A stretch of DNA of 58,751 nucleotides, from IMG/VR virus record IMGVR_UViG_3300046168_000001, positions 1 to 58,751 of that record; one strand, written 5' to 3'. Positions 16,835 through 24,430 of this stretch are shown here, piece by piece; position 1 is the first letter of the stretch; every line of letters starts with the position of its first letter. The DNA comes from a virus. A model generated the notes under the pieces. It was not told where the DNA came from and made no database searches. It was given only the letters and a program-made list of their open reading frames with translations. The position numbers were made by a program, and so were the translations under genes.

Positions 16835-17959
16835 ATGATGGCATTAAGTAAAATACGAAGTGATAGCATGGATGATGTTGCTATCCAAAGTAACAAGAAT
16901 TTAATTATTAATGGCGATCTGCAGGTTTGGCAACGAGCCACCTCTGCCACGGCAGTAACAAACGCTTATGCTACTGTTGATAGATTTAGATTTGTTGAAG
17001 GAACGGCTGGTGCATACACTAGCGAAAAGTCTAGTGATTCACCAATAGGGTCAGGCAGCTCATTAAAGCTACAAGTTACAACTGCTGACACAAGTATGGC
17101 GGCAGGAGATTATGCTTATTTCCAGCAAGTTATAGAGGCACAAAATCTTCAATCCTTGCAATATGGAACTTCATCTGCAAAAACATTAACTCTTTCATTT
17201 TGGGTTAAGTCTAGCAAGACAGGAACTTATACAATTGCTTTAATAAAGGCAGATAGTACTCAATACAACTTTGTGCATGAATATACTATTTCATCAGCAA
17301 ACACATGGGAAAAGAAAACCATTACTATAAGCCCTACGGCTGGTAGTACATCATTTATTACCTCTGCTGCTGGGGCTATTAACAATGACAATGGTGTTGG
17401 TTTTTATGTAGTCTGGATGTTGTGTTCTGGCACAGATCTTAATGGTTCTACGAACAACGCTTGGTCTAGTAATGGTTTACACTACACCACAACTAATCAA
17501 GTAAACTGGATGGATAACACAAGCAACAATTTTTACCTATCTCAAGTGCAACTTGAAATCGGAGACCTAGCATCACCCTTTGAATTTGAGGACTATGGAA
17601 CCACGTTAGCTAAGTGTCAGAGGTATTTTGAAAACGTAAACTGGTTGGGTTATGTTTTATCAGGAAACTCATATTCAACGACTCAATGGGTATTAGCGCA
17701 AGTTCTTTGGAAGGTGGAAAAAAGAACTGTTCCAACATTAACCTTTCCAACAATAGGTAATTCATCTGGCAATGTAGGGATTACAGACTCTACCGCAAAC
17801 CTTGTTACTCAGGGTAGTACAATAAGGTCGCAAACTACAACAACAGGTGCATCTCTCTATAATAACAACGCAGATGGTTATTCGGGTTTAGATGATGATA
17901 CAGTTTGCATGTTGTATTCATATGGCGACACAACCCTTAAAGTAGATGCGGAGTTATAA
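16835..17959 (+). CDS. Large fibre/receptor-binding protein with jelly-roll domain
   Basis: 374 aa. NLIINGDLQVWQRAT near residue 25 is a classic start of phage fibre carbohydrate-binding-like domains. It is followed by LTLSFWVKSSKTGTYTIAL and FYLSQVQLEIGDLASPFE, the usual end of that domain, and then a C-terminal extension. The protein probably binds host surface glycans. Tandem ATGs follow AGGAGG. Confidence 0.75.
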   Translation: MMALSKIRSDSMDDVAIQSNKNLIINGDLQVWQRATSATAVTNAYATVDRFRFVEGTAGAYTSEKSSDSPIGSGSSLKLQVTTADTSMAAGDYAYFQQVIEAQNLQSLQYGTSSAKTLTLSFWVKSSKTGTYTIALIKADSTQYNFVHEYTISSANTWEKKTITISPTAGSTSFITSAAGAINNDNGVGFYVVWMLCSGTDLNGSTNNAWSSNGLHYTTTNQVNWMDNTSNNFYLSQVQLEIGDLASPFEFEDYGTTLAKCQRYFENVNWLGYVLSGNSYSTTQWVLAQVLWKVEKRTVPTLTFPTIGNSSGNVGITDSTANLVTQGSTIRSQTTTTGASLYNNNADGYSGLDDDTVCMLYSYGDTTLKVDAEL

Positions 17960-18142
17960 ATGATTATTGAAAACGCAAAGTGGTCAAAAGGACCACCGGG
18001 GCAAGATGATGTAATAGTCGGTTTTCTTGCAACTATTGATGGTAAGAAAGTGGTTGTTCCAAAGGAAATTGGGAATAGACAATATGACGAGGCTATGCGT
18101 CAAGTAGACGCTGGCACTCTAACAATAGAGGAGGCTGACTAA
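17960..18142 (+). CDS. Small fibre-accessory protein
   Basis: 60 aa: IIENAKWSKGPP, then TIDGKKVVVPKEIGNRQYDE and a TLTIEEAD end. I recall this small acidic family beside tail-fibre genes in marine phages. It starts right after the previous stop and overlaps the next gene by one base. Possibly a fibre chaperone (inference). Confidence 0.6.
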   Translation: MIIENAKWSKGPPGQDDVIVGFLATIDGKKVVVPKEIGNRQYDEAMRQVDAGTLTIEEAD

Positions 18143-18609
18143 TGCCATATGTAGGCAAACAACCCCTCGCAGGGGACTTTAAAAAACTAGGATCACTCAC
18201 AGCGTCTGCTACAGCTACGTATGCACTTACTTACAACAGTGCTGCATTTACGCCAGCTAACGCAGAGTCTTTGATTGTGTCTCTTAACGGTGTAACACAA
18301 GCACCTAATGACGCTTATAGTGTCAGTGGTAGTAACATTGTGTTCGCCTCTAACCTTTCTTCTTCAGACAGCATTGATTATATTCTTGCATTAGGAGAAG
18401 TAGGTAATCATACAGTACCGTCAGATAACTCAGTTACTACAGCAAAGCTTAGTAGCACTATTAGTCGTGGTGGTGTAGCTAATATTCGTGTTAACCCTAA
18501 CAGCCTAACAGATAATACAACAATTGCCAGTGGTGAGAACGCTCTTGTAGCAGGACCGTTCACACTTGCAGCTACGTTGACTGTCAACGGCACATTTACG
18601 GTGGTGTGA
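18142..18609 (+). CDS. Fibre tip/connector protein, paralogue of 14204-14689
   Basis: 155 aa. Starts MPYVGKQPLAGDFKKLGSLT, followed by the LIVSLNGVTQAPNDAYSVSG domain and SVTTAKLSS, ending with an AGPFTLAATLTVNGTFTV segment. It mirrors 14204-14689 domain by domain. Each paralogue is followed by small tip genes, suggesting the cassette was duplicated. Confidence 0.7.
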   Translation: MPYVGKQPLAGDFKKLGSLTASATATYALTYNSAAFTPANAESLIVSLNGVTQAPNDAYSVSGSNIVFASNLSSSDSIDYILALGEVGNHTVPSDNSVTTAKLSSTISRGGVANIRVNPNSLTDNTTIASGENALVAGPFTLAATLTVNGTFTVV

Positions 18610-18610
18610 T

Positions 18611-19165
18611 ATGAGTAAGTTATATGTAGATGAAATAGCCAGTAAAACTTCTGGTAATAAAATTATGATGCCTCAAGGCGGCATTATCCAAGTCCAATAC
18701 ACACAAGTAATAGCTACAAGCACTCATACTTCTGCAAGTGCTTTATCCACAACTACTGTTACACCATTAAACGTAAACATTACTCCATTATCTTCTTCTT
18801 CAATTATCATGCTTACAGCGGGAGTAACTGGTGAATGGAGTAGGGATGGCGCATCATGGGATAGCACTTGGTTTTTCTTACGAGACAGCACTAAATTATC
18901 TTCTCCTCCTGATGGGACTAGAAACGTAGGTATTCATATGGGAACCAATATAACGATTTATGCTGCTGATAATAATTCAACACCAGACAACGCTCAATAC
19001 ACATACTTTGACACACCTTCAACTACTTCAACTATTAATTATAAAGTAGCATTTTCTGATAATGGCACAGGAACTTGGCATTTAAATAAAACTGTTTCTG
19101 ATACTAATGTAGCGGGACATGAGCGTGGAATTTCATTTATTATGGCACAGGAAATAGCAGGATAG
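18611..19165 (+). CDS. Small fibre-tip protein (C1q-like), EIAG end
   Basis: 184 aa. Anchor SKLYVDEIASKTSGNKIMMP, then a beta-sandwich with LNVNITPLSSSSIIMLTAGV and the end RGISFIMAQEIAG, typical of C1q/TNF-like heads. Its end resembles 20360-20863 (TVMEIAG). Probable alternative receptor-binding subunit. Confidence 0.65.
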   Translation: MSKLYVDEIASKTSGNKIMMPQGGIIQVQYTQVIATSTHTSASALSTTTVTPLNVNITPLSSSSIIMLTAGVTGEWSRDGASWDSTWFFLRDSTKLSSPPDGTRNVGIHMGTNITIYAADNNSTPDNAQYTYFDTPSTTSTINYKVAFSDNGTGTWHLNKTVSDTNVAGHERGISFIMAQEIAG

Positions 19166-19174
19166 GAGGAAAAC

Positions 19175-19753
19175 ATGGCTTCAATTATAGGAGTGGAAAC
19201 CCTCCAGCATACTAACGGTACGTCAGCGGCAACCATAGCTTCAACAGGCGTAGTAACTTTTGCAAAACCACAACCACCTTTAGTTGGTTCACCTGTCGCT
19301 TTGTCAGGCTTATCAAACAAAACTTTCACAGGAATCCCAGCGGGAACAAATAGATTTACTGTAGTGCTTGATGATGTTTCAGGGCCAACTAGCGGTTATC
19401 TAAAATTACAGCTTGGGACTGCTAGTGGTTTAGAAACTGGCACAAATTACTTAGTTAATGACTCAAATGGAACAGCAGGAAATTCGTTTGCTGGATATGG
19501 AAATGGTACGGCTAACGACTTCAGACTAACAGCTTGGACAAATGATAATGCAAATATGAGTGGAACAATTACATTTACACATCTTGGCGGCAACAAATGG
19601 ATGATGGGTTCTCATTTAATTTCAAGAGCCTACAGTGCCTATTTTATCTCACTCACAGGCCAAGTCAATCTAAGCGCAGAGTGTACACAGGTTAAAGTAT
19701 TCCCCGCTACAGGAAACTTTGATGCTGGCAATGTAAACCTTTTGTTAGGATAG
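19175..19753 (+). CDS. Small fibre-tip protein
   Basis: 192 aa. Anchor SIIGVETLQHTNGTSAATIA resembles that of 15054-15563 (LVNEIGNNNGTTGMTVATTG). The rest is a Gly/Thr-rich beta domain (FTVVLDDVSGPTSGYLKLQL). Part of the tip array; ligand unknown. Confidence 0.6.
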   Translation: MASIIGVETLQHTNGTSAATIASTGVVTFAKPQPPLVGSPVALSGLSNKTFTGIPAGTNRFTVVLDDVSGPTSGYLKLQLGTASGLETGTNYLVNDSNGTAGNSFAGYGNGTANDFRLTAWTNDNANMSGTITFTHLGGNKWMMGSHLISRAYSAYFISLTGQVNLSAECTQVKVFPATGNFDAGNVNLLLG

Positions 19754-19762
19754 GAGATACAA

Positions 19763-20350
19763 ATGACAAGTATATTAAAAGTAGACTCCATCCTAAAAGC
19801 AGATGGCAGCGCACATGATTTTGTAAGCTCTAACATATTAGAAACATTTACAGTGGTTTGTAACGGTGAAGCTATCACAGTACCGTCTGGTACTTATACC
19901 CCAACGAATGTAACAGCTAGTTATGCTTTAACTGATAGCCATGTAGTTACTACTGGTTCTAGTATTTCTTATACCCCACCGACAGGAACAACTAGCGTAA
20001 TTTATGAATTTCAATATAAAGTTGCATGGGAAAATACATCATATCCGGGAATTATTCATACAGCAATGAGAATAGACGGAACGCAAATTACAGGCTCAAG
20101 ACAAACCTCTGGATACGCTGGTACATATGACCAAATGCATAATCATTTTAAGTGGCGTATCCCCATTGGTGGTACTGCTTCTTCAGCAACAGGGCGTGTT
20201 GCTAGTTGGACATCAGCAAAAACAATTGATATGACAGCTAGAAGATATAATTCCAGTTATCCGGGAAAGGTGCATCATACTCATTATTGGGACGGTGGCA
20301 ACGCTGGTTTTCCTGACCTGCCAATTTTATCTATTACAGCATTAAAGTAG
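19763..20350 (+). CDS. Small fibre-tip protein
   Basis: 195 aa. Short anchor TSILKVDSILKADGSAHDF, then a beta-rich head with SSISYTPPTGTTSVIYEFQY and conserved aromatic/His residues near the end (HHTHYWDGGNAG). Position and anchor place it in the tip array. GGAG site upstream. Confidence 0.6.
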   Translation: MTSILKVDSILKADGSAHDFVSSNILETFTVVCNGEAITVPSGTYTPTNVTASYALTDSHVVTTGSSISYTPPTGTTSVIYEFQYKVAWENTSYPGIIHTAMRIDGTQITGSRQTSGYAGTYDQMHNHFKWRIPIGGTASSATGRVASWTSAKTIDMTARRYNSSYPGKVHHTHYWDGGNAGFPDLPILSITALK

Positions 20351-20359
20351 GAGACAGAT

Positions 20360-20863
20360 ATGGCATTAACAAAATTAAACAATCAGTCTCTTAGCGCAGT
20401 TACATCGGCTGGTATTCCTATTCGTAGTGGTAGTGTGTTGCAGGTTTTAAACACAACATTTAATACTCAAGTGGCGACTACATCTCAAACGCCATCAGCA
20501 ACTGGATTGGCGCAGACCATTACTCCTAATTTTGCCAACAGCAAGTTATTAGTCCATATAGACGCTTCTGTTTACAACAACACTGCTTCTAAAGGTGTTG
20601 ATTTATATCTTTATAGAGATGGAAGTGCAGTAACTTTAGTCTCAGGAACTGCTGGTGGAAGATTTGCTTATGTTCATTCCTACAATACCGGCGGTCAATC
20701 AATTACGAGTAGTAGTTTTAGTTTTTTAGCAGATGCTGGAAGTACATCAGCAACAACATTTCAACTTTACTTTGCAAATGGCATTGCTGGCGGAACTGCC
20801 TATGTCAATGTGAATGGCGCAAGTGATACTGCTGCAATAACTGTAATGGAAATCGCTGGATAA
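20360..20863 (+). CDS. Small fibre-tip protein (C1q-like), EIAG end
   Basis: 167 aa. Starts ALTKLNNQSLSAVTSAG, then GSVLQVLNTTFNTQVATTSQ and a sandwich ending TAAITVMEIAG, very like 18611-19165. It is the last of the tip array and overlaps the next (lysis-type) gene by one base. Confidence 0.65.
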   Translation: MALTKLNNQSLSAVTSAGIPIRSGSVLQVLNTTFNTQVATTSQTPSATGLAQTITPNFANSKLLVHIDASVYNNTASKGVDLYLYRDGSAVTLVSGTAGGRFAYVHSYNTGGQSITSSSFSFLADAGSTSATTFQLYFANGIAGGTAYVNVNGASDTAAITVMEIAG

Positions 20864-21066
20864 TGAAAACGGTACAAGAAGTTTCACCAGAATTACGAGT
20901 TGCTATAGAGCTAGAAGCACACGAAAAAGAATGTGCTGTACGTTATAAAGCAGTGGAAGATAAACTATCAGGTCTCGACAAAAGACTGTGGAGACTTGAA
21001 GCAATGATAATGGGATCAACGGTTATAGTCGTTGGCCTAGCATCCTCTCTCTTAATGAAAATGTGA
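20863..21066 (+). CDS. Small coiled-coil/C-terminal TM protein
   Basis: 67 aa. The helical N-terminal part (KAVEDKLSGLDKRLWRLE) and one hydrophobic C-terminal segment (MGSTVIVVGLASSLLM) give the layout of XhlA-type lysis accessory proteins. It begins the membrane/lysis block 20863-22609. Function inferred only from topology and context. Confidence 0.55.
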   Translation: MKTVQEVSPELRVAIELEAHEKECAVRYKAVEDKLSGLDKRLWRLEAMIMGSTVIVVGLASSLLMKM

Positions 21067-21073
21067 GGTTAAA

Positions 21074-21559
21074 ATGATCGCGGAAACAATGGCAGGTATA
21101 GCACTAGTTAAAGGCGCGGTTGACGGTATCAAAAGTATGATCGGTACTGCCAATGATGTAAGCGAAATAGCTGGGTATATAGATAAGTTGTTTGAGGGCG
21201 AAAAACAAGTACAACAACAAAGAAATAAAAAAGCTGGAGTAGATAACTTTGGGGGTATCGGAGGTGTTGCATCTGAAGTTATAGATGCTAGACTGGCTAA
21301 AGAAAAACTTCAAGAAGTAGCTACATTAGTTGATATGCGATTTGGTCATGGAACATGGAAATCTATTCTTGATGAAAGAGCTAAAAGACTTAGAGAAGAA
21401 AAAGAAAGAATAGCAGCTTTTAAAAAAGCACAAAGAATAAAAGCACAAGAAAGAGAAGATTTAATAAAACAAATATTAATTGCTGGTGGATGTGTTGCTG
21501 CTGTTATAGTAATAATAATTGCTATGGCGGTATCAATATCTCGTGCACCAGTAACTTAG
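21074..21559 (+). CDS. Conserved C-terminal TM protein of the lysis block
   Basis: 161 aa. Hydrophobic start (MAGIALVKGAVDGIKSMIG), a long charged helix (about 95-135), and a strong TM near the C-terminus (IAGGCVAAVIVIIIAMAVSI). Similar proteins occur beside holins in marine phages as I recall. A membrane-anchored structural or lysis role is likely but not proven. Confidence 0.55.
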   Translation: MIAETMAGIALVKGAVDGIKSMIGTANDVSEIAGYIDKLFEGEKQVQQQRNKKAGVDNFGGIGGVASEVIDARLAKEKLQEVATLVDMRFGHGTWKSILDERAKRLREEKERIAAFKKAQRIKAQEREDLIKQILIAGGCVAAVIVIIIAMAVSISRAPVT

Positions 21560-21570
21560 AGGAGACTAAA

Positions 21571-21780
21571 ATGTTTGAAGTATTAGTACTGGTTTGTTTG
21601 GCATCAAACCCTAACACATGTTTTGAGTTAGAAGACACAAGAGGGCCATATGAAACAAGAGAACAATGTGTAGAACGTTCAATAGAAATGCGTGAATTTA
21701 TAAATGAAATGCCAGATCATATACCTCAAGCATATAAGTGTGTACACCATGATATAAAAACTCCAGGAGTAGCAACATGA
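21571..21780 (+). CDS. Small exported Cys-containing protein
   Basis: 69 aa from the ATG at 21571, fixed by GAGGAG upstream; longer in-frame versions lack a site. MFEVLVLVCLAS resembles a signal peptide. Four cysteines are visible in all (LVCLAS, NTCFELE, REQCVERS, YKCVHHD). A periplasmic lysis helper is possible. It overlaps the holin start by 4 nt. Confidence 0.55.
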   Translation: MFEVLVLVCLASNPNTCFELEDTRGPYETREQCVERSIEMREFINEMPDHIPQAYKCVHHDIKTPGVAT

Positions 21781-22172
21781 TATCTGCATTAATAGGCCCT
21801 GTTACAGGACTACTAGATAAGTTTATTCCTGACGCTGATGAAAAAGCAAGGATTGCCCATGAGCTTGCTACGATGGGAGAAAAACATGCCCAAGAACTAG
21901 CACTTGCTCAAATAGAAGTAAACAAAGCAGAGGCAGCTTCAGGCTCTATATTTAAGGGCGGCTGGAGACCAGCAGTTGGTTGGGTATGTGCGTCTGCTTT
22001 TGCCTATCACTTTGTTTTACAGCCCGTCCTGCTCTTTGTAGTAGCCTTAACGGGCACTCAGCTACCTACCCTACCTGAATTTGATATGGGCACGTTGTTG
22101 CCCGTTCTAGGCGGCATGTTGGGGATTGGTGGACTCAGGACATATGAAAAACAAAAGAGGCTAACTAAATGA
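21777..22172 (+). CDS. Holin, three-TM GTA-type (PF11351-like)
   Basis: 131 aa. An N-terminal amphipathic part with KARIAHELATMGEKHAQ and GWRPAVGWVCASAFAYHFVL is the hallmark of the 'holin of 3 TMs, for gene-transfer release' family known from alphaproteobacterial gene transfer agents and phages. Hydrophobic segments lie at about residues 65-82, 84-95 and 105-122. It would open the inner membrane for the adjacent endolysin, whose ATG overlaps its stop. Confidence 0.85.
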   Translation: MISALIGPVTGLLDKFIPDADEKARIAHELATMGEKHAQELALAQIEVNKAEAASGSIFKGGWRPAVGWVCASAFAYHFVLQPVLLFVVALTGTQLPTLPEFDMGTLLPVLGGMLGIGGLRTYEKQKRLTK

Positions 22173-22609
22173 ATATAGATAAACTAAGAGAAGAACTTAA
22201 GGCTGATGAGGGATGTAAGTATGAAATCTACTTGGATCATCTTAACCTCCCTACACACGGTATTGGTCATCTTATTCTTGACAGCGATCCTGAGTATGGA
22301 CAAGAAGTTGGCACACCAGTCTCGGAAAATAGAGTTAATGAGTGTTTCGCTAAAGATGTCGAAACGGTGTTATCGGAGTGCAAGAAGTTATATTCCAACT
22401 TCGAACTTTTGCCTGAAGAAGTCCAATTAATTATTGCTAATATGATGTTTAATATGGGCAGACCTCGGCTTAGTAAGTTTGTAGGGATGAGAGCAGCTGT
22501 AGACTCTGGTGATTGGCACAGGGCTGCAGTAGAAATGGTTGATAGTAAATGGTATCAACAAGTAACAAATCGTGCTGATCGGCTTGTACAAAGGATGAGA
22601 GCAGTTTAA
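22169..22609 (+). CDS. Endolysin, GH24 (T4 lysozyme family)
   Basis: 146 aa muramidase that cleaves the MurNAc-GlcNAc bond of peptidoglycan. The catalytic triad spacing matches T4 lysozyme (E11, D20, T26): here E14 in ADEGC, D23 in YLD and T29 in PTHGIGH. There is no signal peptide, so release depends on the holin just upstream (ATGA overlap). Length is close to the minimal family size. A phage promoter follows at 22613. Confidence 0.92.
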   Translation: MNIDKLREELKADEGCKYEIYLDHLNLPTHGIGHLILDSDPEYGQEVGTPVSENRVNECFAKDVETVLSECKKLYSNFELLPEEVQLIIANMMFNMGRPRLSKFVGMRAAVDSGDWHRAAVEMVDSKWYQQVTNRADRLVQRMRAV

Positions 22610-22612
22610 TAG

Positions 22613-22628
22613 TATATACCCCTTATAG
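22613..22628 (+). promoter_or_regulatory. Putative phage RNA polymerase promoter upstream of nrdJ
   Basis: TATATACCCCTTATAG, identical to the copies at 68 and 1991. Predicted start at G22628, 34 nt before the nrdJ ATG, whose AGAGG site lies in the leader. It re-initiates transcription halfway through the long plus-strand unit, ahead of nrdJ and the tail/ejection genes. Confidence 0.75.
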
Positions 22629-22661
22629 GAAAAATCTATTCAAATAAGAGGTAATAATATT

Positions 22662-24407
22662 ATGAGAAATGTAGAATACGCTGGACCAGTCACATCTATT
22701 TCTGAAGAGATTGATGCAATGAAGTATCGTCAAGAAGGTGAGTCCTTTGATGATAAAGTAAAACGCATGGCAGGAGCACTTAATGATACTCCTGAACATC
22801 AATTAGAACTAGAAGACATTTTTGGGAATATGAGATTTCTACCAGCAGGTAGAGTCCAAAATGCTATGGGAAGTAGGCGTATTACTACAGCTTTTAATTG
22901 TTTTGTTAGTGGTATTATTGATGACAATATGAAGTCTATAATGAAACGTGCTGCAGAAGCTGCAGAGACTATGCGTAAAGGTGGTGGTATTGGGTATGAT
23001 TTTAGTAGACTCAGACCAAGGGGCGATCATATTAACTCTCTCGACTCTCAGTCTTCTGGTCCTGTTTCTTTTATGGGGATCTTTGATGCAGTGTGCCAAA
23101 CAATTGCTTCTAGCGGTCACAGGAGAGGAGCACAAATGGGTGTCCTTAGGGTTGACCATCCTGATATACTCGACTTTATTCGCGCTAAACGTAACAGTGA
23201 TAAACTCACCGGATTTAATATCTCCGTTGGGATTACAGATGCCTTTATGGAAGCTTTGGATAACGATACCGAGTACGATCTTTTGTTTGACGGTGTTGTG
23301 CGTGGCACTTTATCAGCCCAAATGGTATGGGACGAGATAATGAACTCGACCTGGGATTGGGCAGAGCCTGGAGTTCTGTTTATTGACCGTATACAAGAGA
23401 TGAATAACTTATGGTACTGTGAGACCATTGAAGCCACTAACCCATGTGGTGAGCAGCCGTTGCCCCCGCAAGGTGCATGTTTGTTAGGTTCTTTTAATTT
23501 AGTAAAGTATCTTGATGAAAGTGCTGGTAACTATACATTTAATTTTACACAGTTTAAGAAAGACATTCCACATGTAGTACGTGCAATGGATAACATTATT
23601 GATCGTACTATATACCCGCTTAAAGAACAGTCTGATGAGGCTAAAGATAAAAGACGTATGGGGCTAGGTGTTACTGCACTAGCTAACGCTGGTGAGCTTC
23701 TAGGATACCCTTATGCTTCTCCTGAGTTTCTTAACTGGACTGAAAAAGTCTTTGCTTGTTTAAGAGACAATTGTTATAAAGCATCTGCTTTGTTAGCAAA
23801 AGAAAAAGGTGCATTCCCTATGTATCGTCCAGAGTATTTAAAGTCTAACTTTGTACGTACATTACCTGCATCTGTTAAGAAGGAGATTAGAGAACATGGC
23901 ATACGCAACAGCCACCTCACTAGTATTGCTCCTACTGGTACTATCAGCCTTGTGGCAGATAATGTCACTGGTGGCATAGAGCCTGTATTCAGCCATTACT
24001 ATGATCGTACTATCCAGACATTTGAAGGACCCCGTGTTGAACGTGTAGAAGACTATGCGTACTCTAGAGGGGTAGAAGGGAGGACATCATCTGATATTTC
24101 AGTTCAAGATCATTTAGCAGTATTGCTGTTGTCTCAACACTATATTGACTCAGCATGTTCTAAAACTTGTAATGTGGGGGAAGATGTGTCATATGAGGAT
24201 TTTAAACAAGTGTATGTTGATGCCTGGAAGGGCGGGGCGAAGGGATGCACTACGTTCAGGATCAGTGGAAAACGATTTGGTATCTTCAACGAAACCGTGG
24301 AAACGGAAGAGAAGGTATCTGGCACGAATGAGGAAATGGTTGAAGAAAAGGGAAAGGTTGAAGCTTGCTTCATCGACCCGCTTACAGGCCAGAAAGAGTG
24401 CGCTTAG
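22662..24407 (+). CDS. nrdJ: Cobalamin-dependent (class II) ribonucleotide reductase
   Basis: 581 aa. Converts ribonucleotides to deoxyribonucleotides for phage DNA synthesis, using adenosylcobalamin to make the active-site thiyl radical. C80 (FNCFVSG) and C273 (GACLLGSF) are the substrate-reducing pair. C262 in the NPCGEQPLP motif, with N260 and E264, carries the radical. The C-terminal CFIDPLTGQKEC provides the redox-shuttle cysteines (C569, C580). There is no ATP-cone. The length matches the compact phage class II enzymes I recall from roseophage SIO1 relatives. It implies a host that makes or imports B12. It is placed among structural genes behind its own promoter. Confidence 0.92.
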   Translation: MRNVEYAGPVTSISEEIDAMKYRQEGESFDDKVKRMAGALNDTPEHQLELEDIFGNMRFLPAGRVQNAMGSRRITTAFNCFVSGIIDDNMKSIMKRAAEAAETMRKGGGIGYDFSRLRPRGDHINSLDSQSSGPVSFMGIFDAVCQTIASSGHRRGAQMGVLRVDHPDILDFIRAKRNSDKLTGFNISVGITDAFMEALDNDTEYDLLFDGVVRGTLSAQMVWDEIMNSTWDWAEPGVLFIDRIQEMNNLWYCETIEATNPCGEQPLPPQGACLLGSFNLVKYLDESAGNYTFNFTQFKKDIPHVVRAMDNIIDRTIYPLKEQSDEAKDKRRMGLGVTALANAGELLGYPYASPEFLNWTEKVFACLRDNCYKASALLAKEKGAFPMYRPEYLKSNFVRTLPASVKKEIREHGIRNSHLTSIAPTGTISLVADNVTGGIEPVFSHYYDRTIQTFEGPRVERVEDYAYSRGVEGRTSSDISVQDHLAVLLLSQHYIDSACSKTCNVGEDVSYEDFKQVYVDAWKGGAKGCTTFRISGKRFGIFNETVETEEKVSGTNEEMVEEKGKVEACFIDPLTGQKECA

Positions 24408-24430
24408 TAATTAATTAACGGAGGAGTAAC

